This document shows positions 8,749-15,958 of a stretch of 19,975 bases of DNA, in pieces. The position numbers and the translations under genes are program-made. A model generated the notes under the pieces. That model did no database searches. It was given only the letters and a program-made list of their open reading frames with translations, and had not been told where the DNA came from. Position 1 is the first letter of the stretch. Every line of letters begins with the position of its first letter. The DNA comes from Flavobacterium sp. (GTDB taxonomy: Bacteria > Bacteroidota > Bacteroidia > Flavobacteriales > Flavobacteriaceae), in the NCBI GenBank assembly GCA_023253295.1, contig JALRGZ010000218.1, forward strand, positions 1-19,975. The letters are read 5' to 3'.

Positions 8749-9627
8749 ATGAACAATCTGCCGAATCGAAAAATAAAAGATGGCTTTTTAGGACAACAAA
8801 TGGTTGTACTTTCACCGGAACAAAAAGGAAAAATTAGCAACCACCCCTTTTACCAAAATCTATTTACTGATGCGATTGGTTACTTTCCCAATGCAAAACA
8901 CCACAATAGATCCCGAAAGAATGGTATTGGTGAATATATACTTTTATATTGTTTAAAGGGAGAAGGCTGGATTAAAATGAATGGTCAAACAACAATACTT
9001 ACACCTAATAGTGGCTTTATTATCCCAAAAAATACAGCGCATAAATATGGGAGTTCGCTAAAAGATCCCTGGAGTATTTATTGGGTTCATTTCTCAGGTA
9101 ATTATGCTGCTACTTTTTATGAACGTTTTACCCAATTTCAAAAAAAATCAGTGATTATTGCATACGATGAAAGCAAACTGGATCTTCTAAAAGAAATAAT
9201 TATAATTTTAGAAAACGATTTAATAGATGAAAAAATTGAATTAGCACATTTAAAACTCATGACTTTTTTGAGTTTCCTATCCTATGCTGCAATTTCGGAA
9301 AATACAATTACCGACAAAATTAGCACATCCATTTCCTACATGAAATCTAATTTAAATCAAACCCTAACAATTGAAACATTTGCAAATCAGGCATTGTATT
9401 CAGTATCCAGATATTCCGAACTTTTTAAAATAAAAACAGGATATTCACCTATTCAGTATTTCATTAGATTAAAAATTCAGAAAGCTTGTGAATATCTTTA
9501 TTTTACAAATTTGAGTATAAAAGAAATCTGTAAAGAAGTTGGTTTTGAAGATCCTTATTATTTTTCGAGAATGTTTAAAAAACAAATTGGAGTTTCCCCT
9601 ATGCAATACAAAAAATCACATAGTTAG
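8749..9627 (+). CDS. AraC-family transcriptional regulator
   Basis: This 292-residue regulator has an N-terminal cupin-like sugar-sensing domain (about 45-125, with LLYCLKGEGWIKMNGQ at 65-80 and IIPKNTAHKYGSS near 91-103, the typical AraC_binding pattern). A helical linker follows, then a C-terminal double helix-turn-helix domain. The first HTH is near 207-227 (TIETFANQALYSVSRYSELF) and the second near 256-277 (SIKEICKEVGFEDPYYFSRM), followed by FKKQIGVSPMQYK, the AraC signature. It is the only plus-strand gene supported in the window. It diverges from the sugar-porter operon and probably activates it when its sugar is bound. It ends 4 bp before the stop codon of the oppositely directed M28 gene. 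The upstream sequence has no clear ribosome binding site, as is common in this phylum. Confidence 0.93.
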   Translation: MNNLPNRKIKDGFLGQQMVVLSPEQKGKISNHPFYQNLFTDAIGYFPNAKHHNRSRKNGIGEYILLYCLKGEGWIKMNGQTTILTPNSGFIIPKNTAHKYGSSLKDPWSIYWVHFSGNYAATFYERFTQFQKKSVIIAYDESKLDLLKEIIIILENDLIDEKIELAHLKLMTFLSFLSYAAISENTITDKISTSISYMKSNLNQTLTIETFANQALYSVSRYSELFKIKTGYSPIQYFIRLKIQKACEYLYFTNLSIKEICKEVGFEDPYYFSRMFKKQIGVSPMQYKKSHS

Positions 9628-9631
9628 TTAA

Positions 9632-10600
9632 TTACTTTTTATCCTGATTGATAAAATACAAAGGCTGAGAATAATTAGCGATAGTAATCAAAGCATTGTA
9701 AATATACTTTGATATCAGAGCACCACCTTTAAAATTAATTAAATCAATATCGTCTTCAGGAGTGTGATATTGTGGATGACCTCCAGTATGAAATCCAACA
9801 GCCGAAATCCCAGCTTTATAAAAAGCAACATGATCAGAACCTCCAACATCTCCGGCATTAACTACTGGATTTAATCCACTCTTTTCACCTAATTTTTTCA
9901 TTAATACTACTCCTTCTGGAAAGGTTCCTGCGCCACCCATATAAAGTTGCTTTTCGGCATTTAATCGACCAACCATATCCATATTGAGCATAACTTTTAC
10001 GGCTTCTTTAGGAACAGCCAAATGATTTACAAAATATTTTGATCCAATTAAACCTTCTTCTTCTCCACTAAAAGAGACGAAAATAATACTTCGTTTTGGC
10101 TTCACTTTCAATTTAGAAACTTTCTCCAAAATACATAGTAAAGCCGATACTCCGGAAGCATTATCATCAGCACCATTATGAATTGCCACTGTATCTTTCT
10201 TTTTACTACTTGAGCCTATTCCGCCCCATCCCCAATGGTCATAATGTGCTCCAATAACAATAAACTCATTTTTGAGTTGGCTATCCGATCCTTCTATATA
10301 ACCTACAACATTTTGTGTTTGCACAGTATCCGAAGGCATTTTATTAATACCCTCTTTTACAAATACTTTAAATGGCTGATAATAATTACCATTGAAACTT
10401 TTTAAATCATACTTCTGAAAATACTTCTTGATATAAGCTGCTGCCTCATTATTTCCTTTTGTTCCTGGGAAGCGTCCTTCCAATTTGTCTGATGACAAGT
10501 ATTTGTCATGCTTATAAAATCTTTTCTCCAAACTTTTATTTTGGGCATAAATTGTACAACAAAAAAATAGTGTAACAAATAATACTGATTTCCATTCCAT
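9632..10600 (-). CDS. Secreted M28-family zinc aminopeptidase
   Basis: This exported metallopeptidase probably removes N-terminal residues from peptides. I chose the ATG at 10600 (322 residues) because a signal peptide starts there directly (MEWKSVLFVTLFFCCTIYAQ) and AAAGAGAAAAG precedes it; an in-frame ATG at 10627 would add nine charged residues in front. All M28 zinc-site motifs are present, numbered from 10600: GAHYDH (His119), NGADDNASG (Asp145, bridging), SGEE (Glu180 catalytic, Glu181 ligand), NMDMVG (Asp208) and HPQYHTPEDD (His279). The fold fills the whole protein, and no PA or other accessory domain is obvious. It is the last gene of the CutC-to-M28 series, 67 bp after the mutarotase. 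A peptidase here suggests that the glycan target may be protein-linked; that is inference. Confidence 0.9.
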   Translation of the reverse strand: MEWKSVLFVTLFFCCTIYAQNKSLEKRFYKHDKYLSSDKLEGRFPGTKGNNEAAAYIKKYFQKYDLKSFNGNYYQPFKVFVKEGINKMPSDTVQTQNVVGYIEGSDSQLKNEFIVIGAHYDHWGWGGIGSSSKKKDTVAIHNGADDNASGVSALLCILEKVSKLKVKPKRSIIFVSFSGEEEGLIGSKYFVNHLAVPKEAVKVMLNMDMVGRLNAEKQLYMGGAGTFPEGVVLMKKLGEKSGLNPVVNAGDVGGSDHVAFYKAGISAVGFHTGGHPQYHTPEDDIDLINFKGGALISKYIYNALITIANYSQPLYFINQDKK

Positions 10601-10667
10601 TCTTTTCTCTTTAATGATGTCATACATTTTCTTTTACGAAGTTTAAAAATTAATAAATGAGAAGAAA

Positions 10668-11000
10668 TTATTTTAACTCAAAAATTTTATCCATTAGCAT
10701 CCATTTTTCACCAGGTTGAGCTCTTGGAAGGGCTTTTTGAAATTTCCACATTAGCTCTTCCCATTCTTGTACTTTTGGATTGCTGGCATCCAATCTTGAT
10801 TTTTCTTCAAATGAAAAAGAATCTTCTGCTTCAATAATCATAAAAAGTCGGTCCTGAACAGAATAAATATCAAGATTTTTGATTCCAGAAGAGGTAATAC
10901 TCTCAATGATTTCGGGCCAAACATTTTGATGAAATTGTTTGTATTCTTGAATTAAGTCGGGATCATTTTTTAAATCCAAAGCAAGACAATATTTTTTCAT
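10668..11000 (-). CDS. RhaM-family deoxyhexose mutarotase (L-rhamnose or L-fucose)
   Basis: This 110-residue protein is full length for the family and has no signal peptide. It is expected to speed interconversion of alpha and beta anomers of L-rhamnose or a related 6-deoxyhexose in the cytoplasm, feeding the isomerase or dehydrogenase. The catalytic pair is recognisable in EYKQFHQNVWPE: Tyr20 and His24, aligning with Tyr18 and His22 of E. coli RhaM. The C-terminus GEKWMLMDKIFEL is the usual family ending. NPKVQEWEELMWKFQ (74-88) has one Trp (W80) followed by Glu where E. coli RhaM, as I recall it, has two adjacent Trp; this variant may prefer L-fucose. It sits 37 bp after the sialidase-like gene and 67 bp before the peptidase. 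No isomerase, kinase or aldolase for the sugar is in the window. Confidence 0.85.
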   Translation of the reverse strand: MKKYCLALDLKNDPDLIQEYKQFHQNVWPEIIESITSSGIKNLDIYSVQDRLFMIIEAEDSFSFEEKSRLDASNPKVQEWEELMWKFQKALPRAQPGEKWMLMDKIFELK

Positions 11001-11037
11001 TATGATTTTGATAATTACAGTTTTAGACAGTAAACAA

Positions 11038-12099
11038 TTATTTTTTTAATTTGAAATTCACATAATTAATGTATTTTCTGTTGTGGGTATATACAATATG
11101 AATTTGAGCATTTTTGGTTTGAATTATGGCAGGATAACTAAATTCCCCTTCCGTTTGATTTTCAAGATCAATTAGTTTTTCCCATTTTAAACCATCACTG
11201 GAATATTCTACATCCAAAATATTTCTTCCATAAAACCAGTCTTTTCCTTGAGGTAATGGATTATTAACTAATAAAAATCCTTTAGAGGACAATTGCAATG
11301 CGTCGATACCTGAATTAGAATTAACTACATTTATCATTTCTGCATTCGACCACGATTTACCTTTGTCGTAAGACCAACTTGTAATGAGTTTATTATGCTT
11401 ACTCCTAAATAACAATTGTATTTTATTTTTTGAATGAACTAAAATCGTTGGCTGAATAATATCATATTCTTTATCATTTGGAATTTGAATTTTCGACCAA
11501 GTGTCGGTCAATTCGTTATAGATTTCCATATGGGCTCTCCATTTATTGTCGATCACACTCTCTGTGCTGCTTCCACATAAAATCATTCCAGGACTTACTT
11601 CTATTGCTTTATTTCTGATTGGACCTAAAAATCCATCAGGTAAATAATTGGGAGAAGACCAAGTCGTTCCATTGTCTGTAGATGTAATCATAGCACCAAA
11701 CCATTCTCTAGGGTTTTTGCCCACTTTGTAGAAAAGATATAACTTTTTTGTTTTGTGACTCTTGAACAAAACAGGATTCCAGCATGCTAAAGTATCTCCT
11801 TTAATAACCGGAGGTTTAACGGTAATTTGAGGAGTGGACCAAATCCCATCGTTTAATTTCGAAACATATATTGCTACATCCTTAGCCCCTTCATAACTAC
11901 CTCCAAACCATGCCGCCATGATTTGATTTGGCAAAAATTCTACAAGTGTTGCTGCGTGACTATTGGCTGTTACAGCTGGATTTGCGATATATTCAGACTC
12001 CAAATTAACAACACTGGGTTTTCTAAGTACAGAACTACAAGAAAAACACATTGAAATTAGGAAAATAACGGGAAAATATTTTGATTTTAAATGCTTCAT
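11038..12099 (-). CDS. Sialidase-fold (BNR repeat) lipoprotein, predicted exo-glycosidase
   Basis: This 353-residue protein is a probable six-bladed beta-propeller. The N-terminus (MKHLKSKYFPVIFLISMCFS, then Cys21-Ser-Ser) reads as a lipoprotein signal with Cys21 as the modified residue, so it is membrane anchored. Asp boxes are clear at 140-147 (STDNGTTW) and 243-250 (SYDKGKSW), with a degenerate one at 300-306 (SSDGLKW). Other blocks are NSHAATLVEF (47-56), AAWFGGSYEGAKD (62-74), GPIRNKAIE (159-167), IIQPTI (214-219), LLFRSKH (229-235) and EGEFSYPAII (318-327). Candidate arginine-triad residues are Arg162, Arg188 and Arg232, with Tyr322 as a possible nucleophile. The R-I-P motif that opens classical GH33 sialidases is not present. 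It resembles the 'predicted neuraminidase' group (BNR_2-like), whose members need not act on sialic acid. Substrate is open. Confidence 0.78.
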   Translation of the reverse strand: MKHLKSKYFPVIFLISMCFSCSSVLRKPSVVNLESEYIANPAVTANSHAATLVEFLPNQIMAAWFGGSYEGAKDVAIYVSKLNDGIWSTPQITVKPPVIKGDTLACWNPVLFKSHKTKKLYLFYKVGKNPREWFGAMITSTDNGTTWSSPNYLPDGFLGPIRNKAIEVSPGMILCGSSTESVIDNKWRAHMEIYNELTDTWSKIQIPNDKEYDIIQPTILVHSKNKIQLLFRSKHNKLITSWSYDKGKSWSNAEMINVVNSNSGIDALQLSSKGFLLVNNPLPQGKDWFYGRNILDVEYSSDGLKWEKLIDLENQTEGEFSYPAIIQTKNAQIHIVYTHNRKYINYVNFKLKK

Positions 12100-12167
12100 A
12101 AGATATAAAGTAAAACATTGAATTATTAGTTATAAAAAACTATAATTTATATTTTAAAATTTGTTTA

Positions 12168-13493
12168 CTATTTCTTCAATCCTAACTTATGTCCTACAAC
12201 AGCATAATATAAAATAACCAAATAACAAGGTAATAATATCCAATAACCTTTAGTTGAAGCCATTGCAGTTGCCATTGTATCTGTCATTCCTTGCGACAAA
12301 TAATCTGCCTTATTTGCATCAACTAAATTTCCGTACAAAGGAGGTATAATTGCCCCTCCCGAAATTGCCATAATTAATAATGCTGAAGCTGTCTTTGTAA
12401 ATTGTCCCAATCCTTTCAAAGTTAATGGCCAAACAGCGGGCCATACTAGCGCATTAGCCATACCTAAAGCAGCAACAAACAAAACAGATGTAAAACCGGA
12501 AGAAAAAACAATACAAAATGACAAAACAATTCCAATGATTGCACTCGCTTTTAAGGCAAATGTTTGCGAAATGTATTTAGGAATTAGAAATGCACCTAAA
12601 GCATAGGTTGCTACCATCGCTAACAAAGTAAATGTGGTAAAAAATTTAGCATCCGCAACTGGAATTCCAAGTGCAATTCCATAGGCTATAATCGTATCAC
12701 CTGCAATCACTTCTACTCCAACATACATAAAAAGCGTTAAAACACCTAACCATAAATGTGGAAATTGGAAGATGCTCGTTTTAGTTGTTGCCCCCTCTTC
12801 TGTTTCTTGAATTGGTTCAGCTTCTACATCCGGTAGAGGTGCTTTTCTAATTAGCAAACCTAAAACAAATAAAACGCAAGCCATAATCACATAAGGCATC
12901 ACAACACTATCGGCCATTGTATTTAATAATTCGGCTTTTTCTTGGGCTGTTACTAGCTCCAATTTTTCTTTAATTTCATCAATTCCCGACAACAATAATG
13001 CTCCAAAAATAAGAGAACCTAAAGCACCCGCTACTTTATTGGCAATACCCATAATAGAAATTCGCTTAGCCGCACTTTCTATTGGTCCCAAAATTGTAAT
13101 ATACGGATTAGAAGCTGTTTGTAATAATGTCATTCCTGCACCTTGTATAAAAATACCAGTCAAAAACATCCAATACGTTCTGGCCTCAGCGGCTGGTATG
13201 AATACTAAAGCACCAACCCCCATAACAAATAATCCCAAAGACATCCCTTTTTTATATCCAATTTTAGATAGAATATAAGAAGCAGGCAAAGCCATTACTA
13301 CAAAAGAAATATAAGAAGCTGAGGCTACTAATAAAGATTGCGCCGAAGTAAGTTCATTGATCGTTTTCATAAACGGAATCAAAGCCCCGTTTATCCAAGT
13401 AACAAATCCAAAAATAAAAAACAAACCAGCAATTATTAGAATTGGTATTAATGTCGAGTTCTTAGTTTCCTGAAGTGATGTCGTATTACTCAT
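12168..13493 (-). CDS. FHS-family MFS sugar:proton symporter (GluP/NagP/FucP-like)
   Basis: This 441-residue inner-membrane protein has about 12 transmembrane segments. It matches the fucose/glucose/galactose symporter family: FVTWINGALIPFMK (30-43), YISFVVMALPASYILSKIGY (61-80), GMSLGLFVMGVGALVFIPAA (83-102) and LLQTASNPYITILGP (123-137), followed by a RISIMGIANKVAGALG stretch. A cytoplasmic loop rich in acidic residues, near residue 225, separates the two six-helix halves. Known relatives import glucose/galactose, N-acetylglucosamine or L-fucose; these sequence blocks look closest to the glucose/galactose and N-acetylglucosamine types, but I cannot separate them by eye. It lies 60 bp after CutC and 68 bp before the sialidase-like gene, consistent with importing the monosaccharide those enzymes release. 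Confidence 0.88.
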   Translation of the reverse strand: MSNTTSLQETKNSTLIPILIIAGLFFIFGFVTWINGALIPFMKTINELTSAQSLLVASASYISFVVMALPASYILSKIGYKKGMSLGLFVMGVGALVFIPAAEARTYWMFLTGIFIQGAGMTLLQTASNPYITILGPIESAAKRISIMGIANKVAGALGSLIFGALLLSGIDEIKEKLELVTAQEKAELLNTMADSVVMPYVIMACVLFVLGLLIRKAPLPDVEAEPIQETEEGATTKTSIFQFPHLWLGVLTLFMYVGVEVIAGDTIIAYGIALGIPVADAKFFTTFTLLAMVATYALGAFLIPKYISQTFALKASAIIGIVLSFCIVFSSGFTSVLFVAALGMANALVWPAVWPLTLKGLGQFTKTASALLIMAISGGAIIPPLYGNLVDANKADYLSQGMTDTMATAMASTKGYWILLPCYLVILYYAVVGHKLGLKK

Positions 13494-13553
13494 AATTTAT
13501 TATTTACATTTTTATATTTTTAATTTTATTCTTTGTTGAAGCATGTTTTTAGA

Positions 13554-14273
13554 CTAACATAAATCAACAATATTTTTTATTTTATTGAAGTCGGAATGGA
13601 CTATAATATTTTCGTCAAAAAAAGAAACACTATTCATGGCGATAGCTCCAACACCATCAGCATATTCAATTGTTGATGCAGAGCAATGAATTTCTTTAAA
13701 TCCTGCTGCTTTAAACTCCAAAACATTCCCTGAATTAATACCTCCGCCAGGTAAAATAGTTAATTTATTTTTGGACACATTTTCTAATTGTTTAAGAAGT
13801 TCGATTCCCTGTTGAGCAGTACTACATTTTCCTGATGTTAAAATTCGATCAACTCCCATATTCATTAACAATTCAAGGGCTTCAAACGAATCATCAACCC
13901 AGTCAAAAGCCCTATGAAAAGTAAAGCTTAAAGGGTGCGATAACGCTATTAACTCCTTAGTTCTACTACTATCAATTGTTTTATCCTTATTCAGAATACC
14001 TGATACGATACCCTTACATCCTAAGGATTTACACATTTCAATGTCTGCTTTCATAATTTCGAACTCATCCTCAGAATAGGTAAAATTTCCACTACGTAGG
14101 CGAATTAAAACATGAACAGGAATCGTAACATTTTCTATTACCTTTTTAATAAGACCATAAGAAGGTGTAATACCTCCTAAAGCCAATTCCGAACATAATT
14201 CAATACGATCTGCACCCGCATTTTGGGCATTAATTGCTGATTGGTAAGATGAAGCACAAATTTCTAGGATCAT
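13554..14273 (-). CDS. cutC: CutC-family TIM-barrel protein
   Basis: This 239-residue cytoplasmic protein covers the full CutC length. Family motifs in order are EICASSYQSA (4-13), GADRIELCSELALGGITPS (20-38), IPVHVLIRLRSGNF (51-64), MKADIEMCKSLGCKG (74-88), FTFHRAFD (117-124), DRILTSG (142-148) and LPGGGIN (174-180). Most members have Pro in the I-R-P-R stretch; here it is Leu (IRLR, 57-60), a small departure. CutC was named for copper tolerance in E. coli, but the direct role in copper handling has been doubted, and homologues often sit beside glycosidases in Bacteroidota. Here it follows SusD after a 103-bp gap with a terminator and precedes the FHS symporter by 60 bp, so a sugar-related function is a fair guess but unproven. 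Confidence 0.88.
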   Translation of the reverse strand: MILEICASSYQSAINAQNAGADRIELCSELALGGITPSYGLIKKVIENVTIPVHVLIRLRSGNFTYSEDEFEIMKADIEMCKSLGCKGIVSGILNKDKTIDSSRTKELIALSHPLSFTFHRAFDWVDDSFEALELLMNMGVDRILTSGKCSTAQQGIELLKQLENVSKNKLTILPGGGINSGNVLEFKAAGFKEIHCSASTIEYADGVGAIAMNSVSFFDENIIVHSDFNKIKNIVDLC

Positions 14274-14308
14274 TTTATTTAAAAAACTAATTACTATACA
14301 ACATAAAA

Positions 14309-14339
14309 AATAAAAGGAGAGTCACCCTCTCCTTTTATT
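14309..14339 (-). terminator. Intrinsic terminator/attenuator after susD
   Basis: A perfect 13-bp stem (arms 14309-14321 and 14327-14339, core AAAAGGAGAG paired with CTCTCCTTTT) closes a 5-nt loop. Read on the minus strand, the 3' arm runs into TTTTATTTTTT, so it is a standard intrinsic terminator. It stands 38 bp after the SusD stop and about 36 bp before the CutC start. No clear promoter fits between it and CutC, so it may act as a partial terminator that lets some transcripts continue into the downstream genes. Confidence 0.85.
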
Positions 14340-14376
14340 AGTTTTTTTTAGAGATTAAATTACTATCTCTAACTAT

Positions 14377-15948
14377 TTAATTGACATCCCACCAAAGCTT
14401 CGTATTCCCTTTATCTGGGCCTCCTAACAATTGTATAGCTGCGTTAACTTCATCCCCATTAGTACTATACTCATTTGGTAAATAAGTAATACGCTTCATC
14501 ACGCCCTTTCCGATTGTTGGATCCTCAGTAGTTAATAAAGGATACAAAATATTAGCATCTGTTCTACGTAAGTCAGACCAAGCCTCCCATGATTCTGGGA
14601 AAAGTCCAAGATATTTTTGAACGGCAATTTGCTTCTTTTGATTTGCTAAAGTACCAGACCAAGCAACAGGAACATCAACCGGAGGAGTTGAATCTGTATA
14701 CAAGCTTCCAAAGGCAGGAACTGTAGCAGTTGTAATACCTGCAATATAAGTATTTATTTGAGTTTCATCCGTAATACCCCATTGCTGTAAAGATAAACGA
14801 ATTCCGTCTTCATAAAATGATTTTGCAGTACCACCCATACTCCAACCTTTTAAAACACCTTCAGCACGGTTAAAATTAGACTCGGAAGCAACCATAACCT
14901 CTATGTTTTTTGTTTCACTATCAGAAAATGTAGTTAATTGGTTTGTTCCACTAAAATTTTTAGCCTGCCATGGATTAGTAGATCCCATTCCATTAGGTAA
15001 ACCTACATATTGACCTTTGTAAGTCGATGTATTATCTGAAACAGGACTGAACCATACTGCCATTCTAGGATCATTATAACCTTTAAGAATACTTTCCATA
15101 TCTGCGGTCATATAAAAACCCCAATATTTCATAATATCTACAAAATTATTATATGTATCTGGTGTTACTTTATAAATCGCACTATCACTATTAGATGTCA
15201 TAACACCCGCTGCTACAGCAGCTTCTGCTTCCGTTTTTGCTTTAGACGAATTTATATCAGAGATTCTTAATGCTAAGCGTAATCTTAAAGAATTTCCAAA
15301 TTTTCTCCATTTTTGAATATCTCCACTAAAGATAGCATCATAATCTTTAAAAACACCAACTGTAGATTCTGATGAAGCATTTAACGTTACATTAGCGGCA
15401 TCTAAAAGAGTGAAAAAGTCATTATACATAGCTTCCTGAGAATCATAAGCAACTGATTTTCCACCAATACCAGCTTGAGAATAAGGCACTGGTCCCCATT
15501 CATCTGTAAATCTATGAAACATGTATACTTTCCAAATATCTAAAATTGCAGTTGCTTCTGCATTTCCAGTAGTTGCTTTATAGGTATTCAACAAAGAAGG
15601 AACAGCAATGGTATAAAATCGTAACCAACCTCTACTTCTCCATCCATCATTTATACCATTTGCATCTGTTGCTGCGGCCCAACCTGGAGCCATGTAATGG
15701 GCAAACATCATAGAATGTAATGCTGTAGCTAATCCATATGTCCCATAATCATCCCCCGGTAGACTCCATGAAGCATTACCAGTACCTTTATATAAAGCAT
15801 TTGCAAATGAAGGACCTGCCATTGTAGCATCTAACTGATCAGATGTAAGTGTATTAGGGTTTGTATTCACTTCATTGAAATCACCTGTACACCCTGTTAT
15901 CTGAAACAAAAATGCTATTGCTAAAATTTTAACTATACTATTTTTCAT
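14377..15948 (-). CDS. SusD/RagB-family outer-membrane glycan-binding lipoprotein
   Basis: This 523-residue protein binds the oligosaccharide and forms the lid over its SusC partner at the outer membrane. The lipoprotein signal is MKNSIVKILAIAFLFQITGC with Cys20 as the lipidated residue; the following TGDFNEVNTNPN is the usual SusD start and its acidic residue near Cys fits surface export. The body is the helical SusD type, resembling the SusD-like_2 group, with a Trp-rich segment early (W61, W90) and a C-terminal KQKIAVQKYLGLFPESWEAW-like region, here reading KKQIAVQKYLGLFPESWEAW, that is conserved across the family. The length is normal. It starts 10 bp after the end of susC and is surely co-transcribed with it. 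A terminator lies just downstream. Confidence 0.93.
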   Translation of the reverse strand: MKNSIVKILAIAFLFQITGCTGDFNEVNTNPNTLTSDQLDATMAGPSFANALYKGTGNASWSLPGDDYGTYGLATALHSMMFAHYMAPGWAAATDANGINDGWRSRGWLRFYTIAVPSLLNTYKATTGNAEATAILDIWKVYMFHRFTDEWGPVPYSQAGIGGKSVAYDSQEAMYNDFFTLLDAANVTLNASSESTVGVFKDYDAIFSGDIQKWRKFGNSLRLRLALRISDINSSKAKTEAEAAVAAGVMTSNSDSAIYKVTPDTYNNFVDIMKYWGFYMTADMESILKGYNDPRMAVWFSPVSDNTSTYKGQYVGLPNGMGSTNPWQAKNFSGTNQLTTFSDSETKNIEVMVASESNFNRAEGVLKGWSMGGTAKSFYEDGIRLSLQQWGITDETQINTYIAGITTATVPAFGSLYTDSTPPVDVPVAWSGTLANQKKQIAVQKYLGLFPESWEAWSDLRRTDANILYPLLTTEDPTIGKGVMKRITYLPNEYSTNGDEVNAAIQLLGGPDKGNTKLWWDVN

Positions 15949-15958
15949 AATTTATTTT

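Noticed and set aside
10601..10627. Upstream ATG at 10627 as the start of the M28 gene
   Set aside because: It would put nine mostly charged residues before the signal peptide; the ATG at 10600 has a purine-rich upstream stretch and gives a standard signal peptide. It is not excluded.
12100..12167. Hairpin-like AT repeats before the sialidase-like gene
   Set aside because: The arms are short and made only of A and T apart from single bases; there is no T tract in a useful position.
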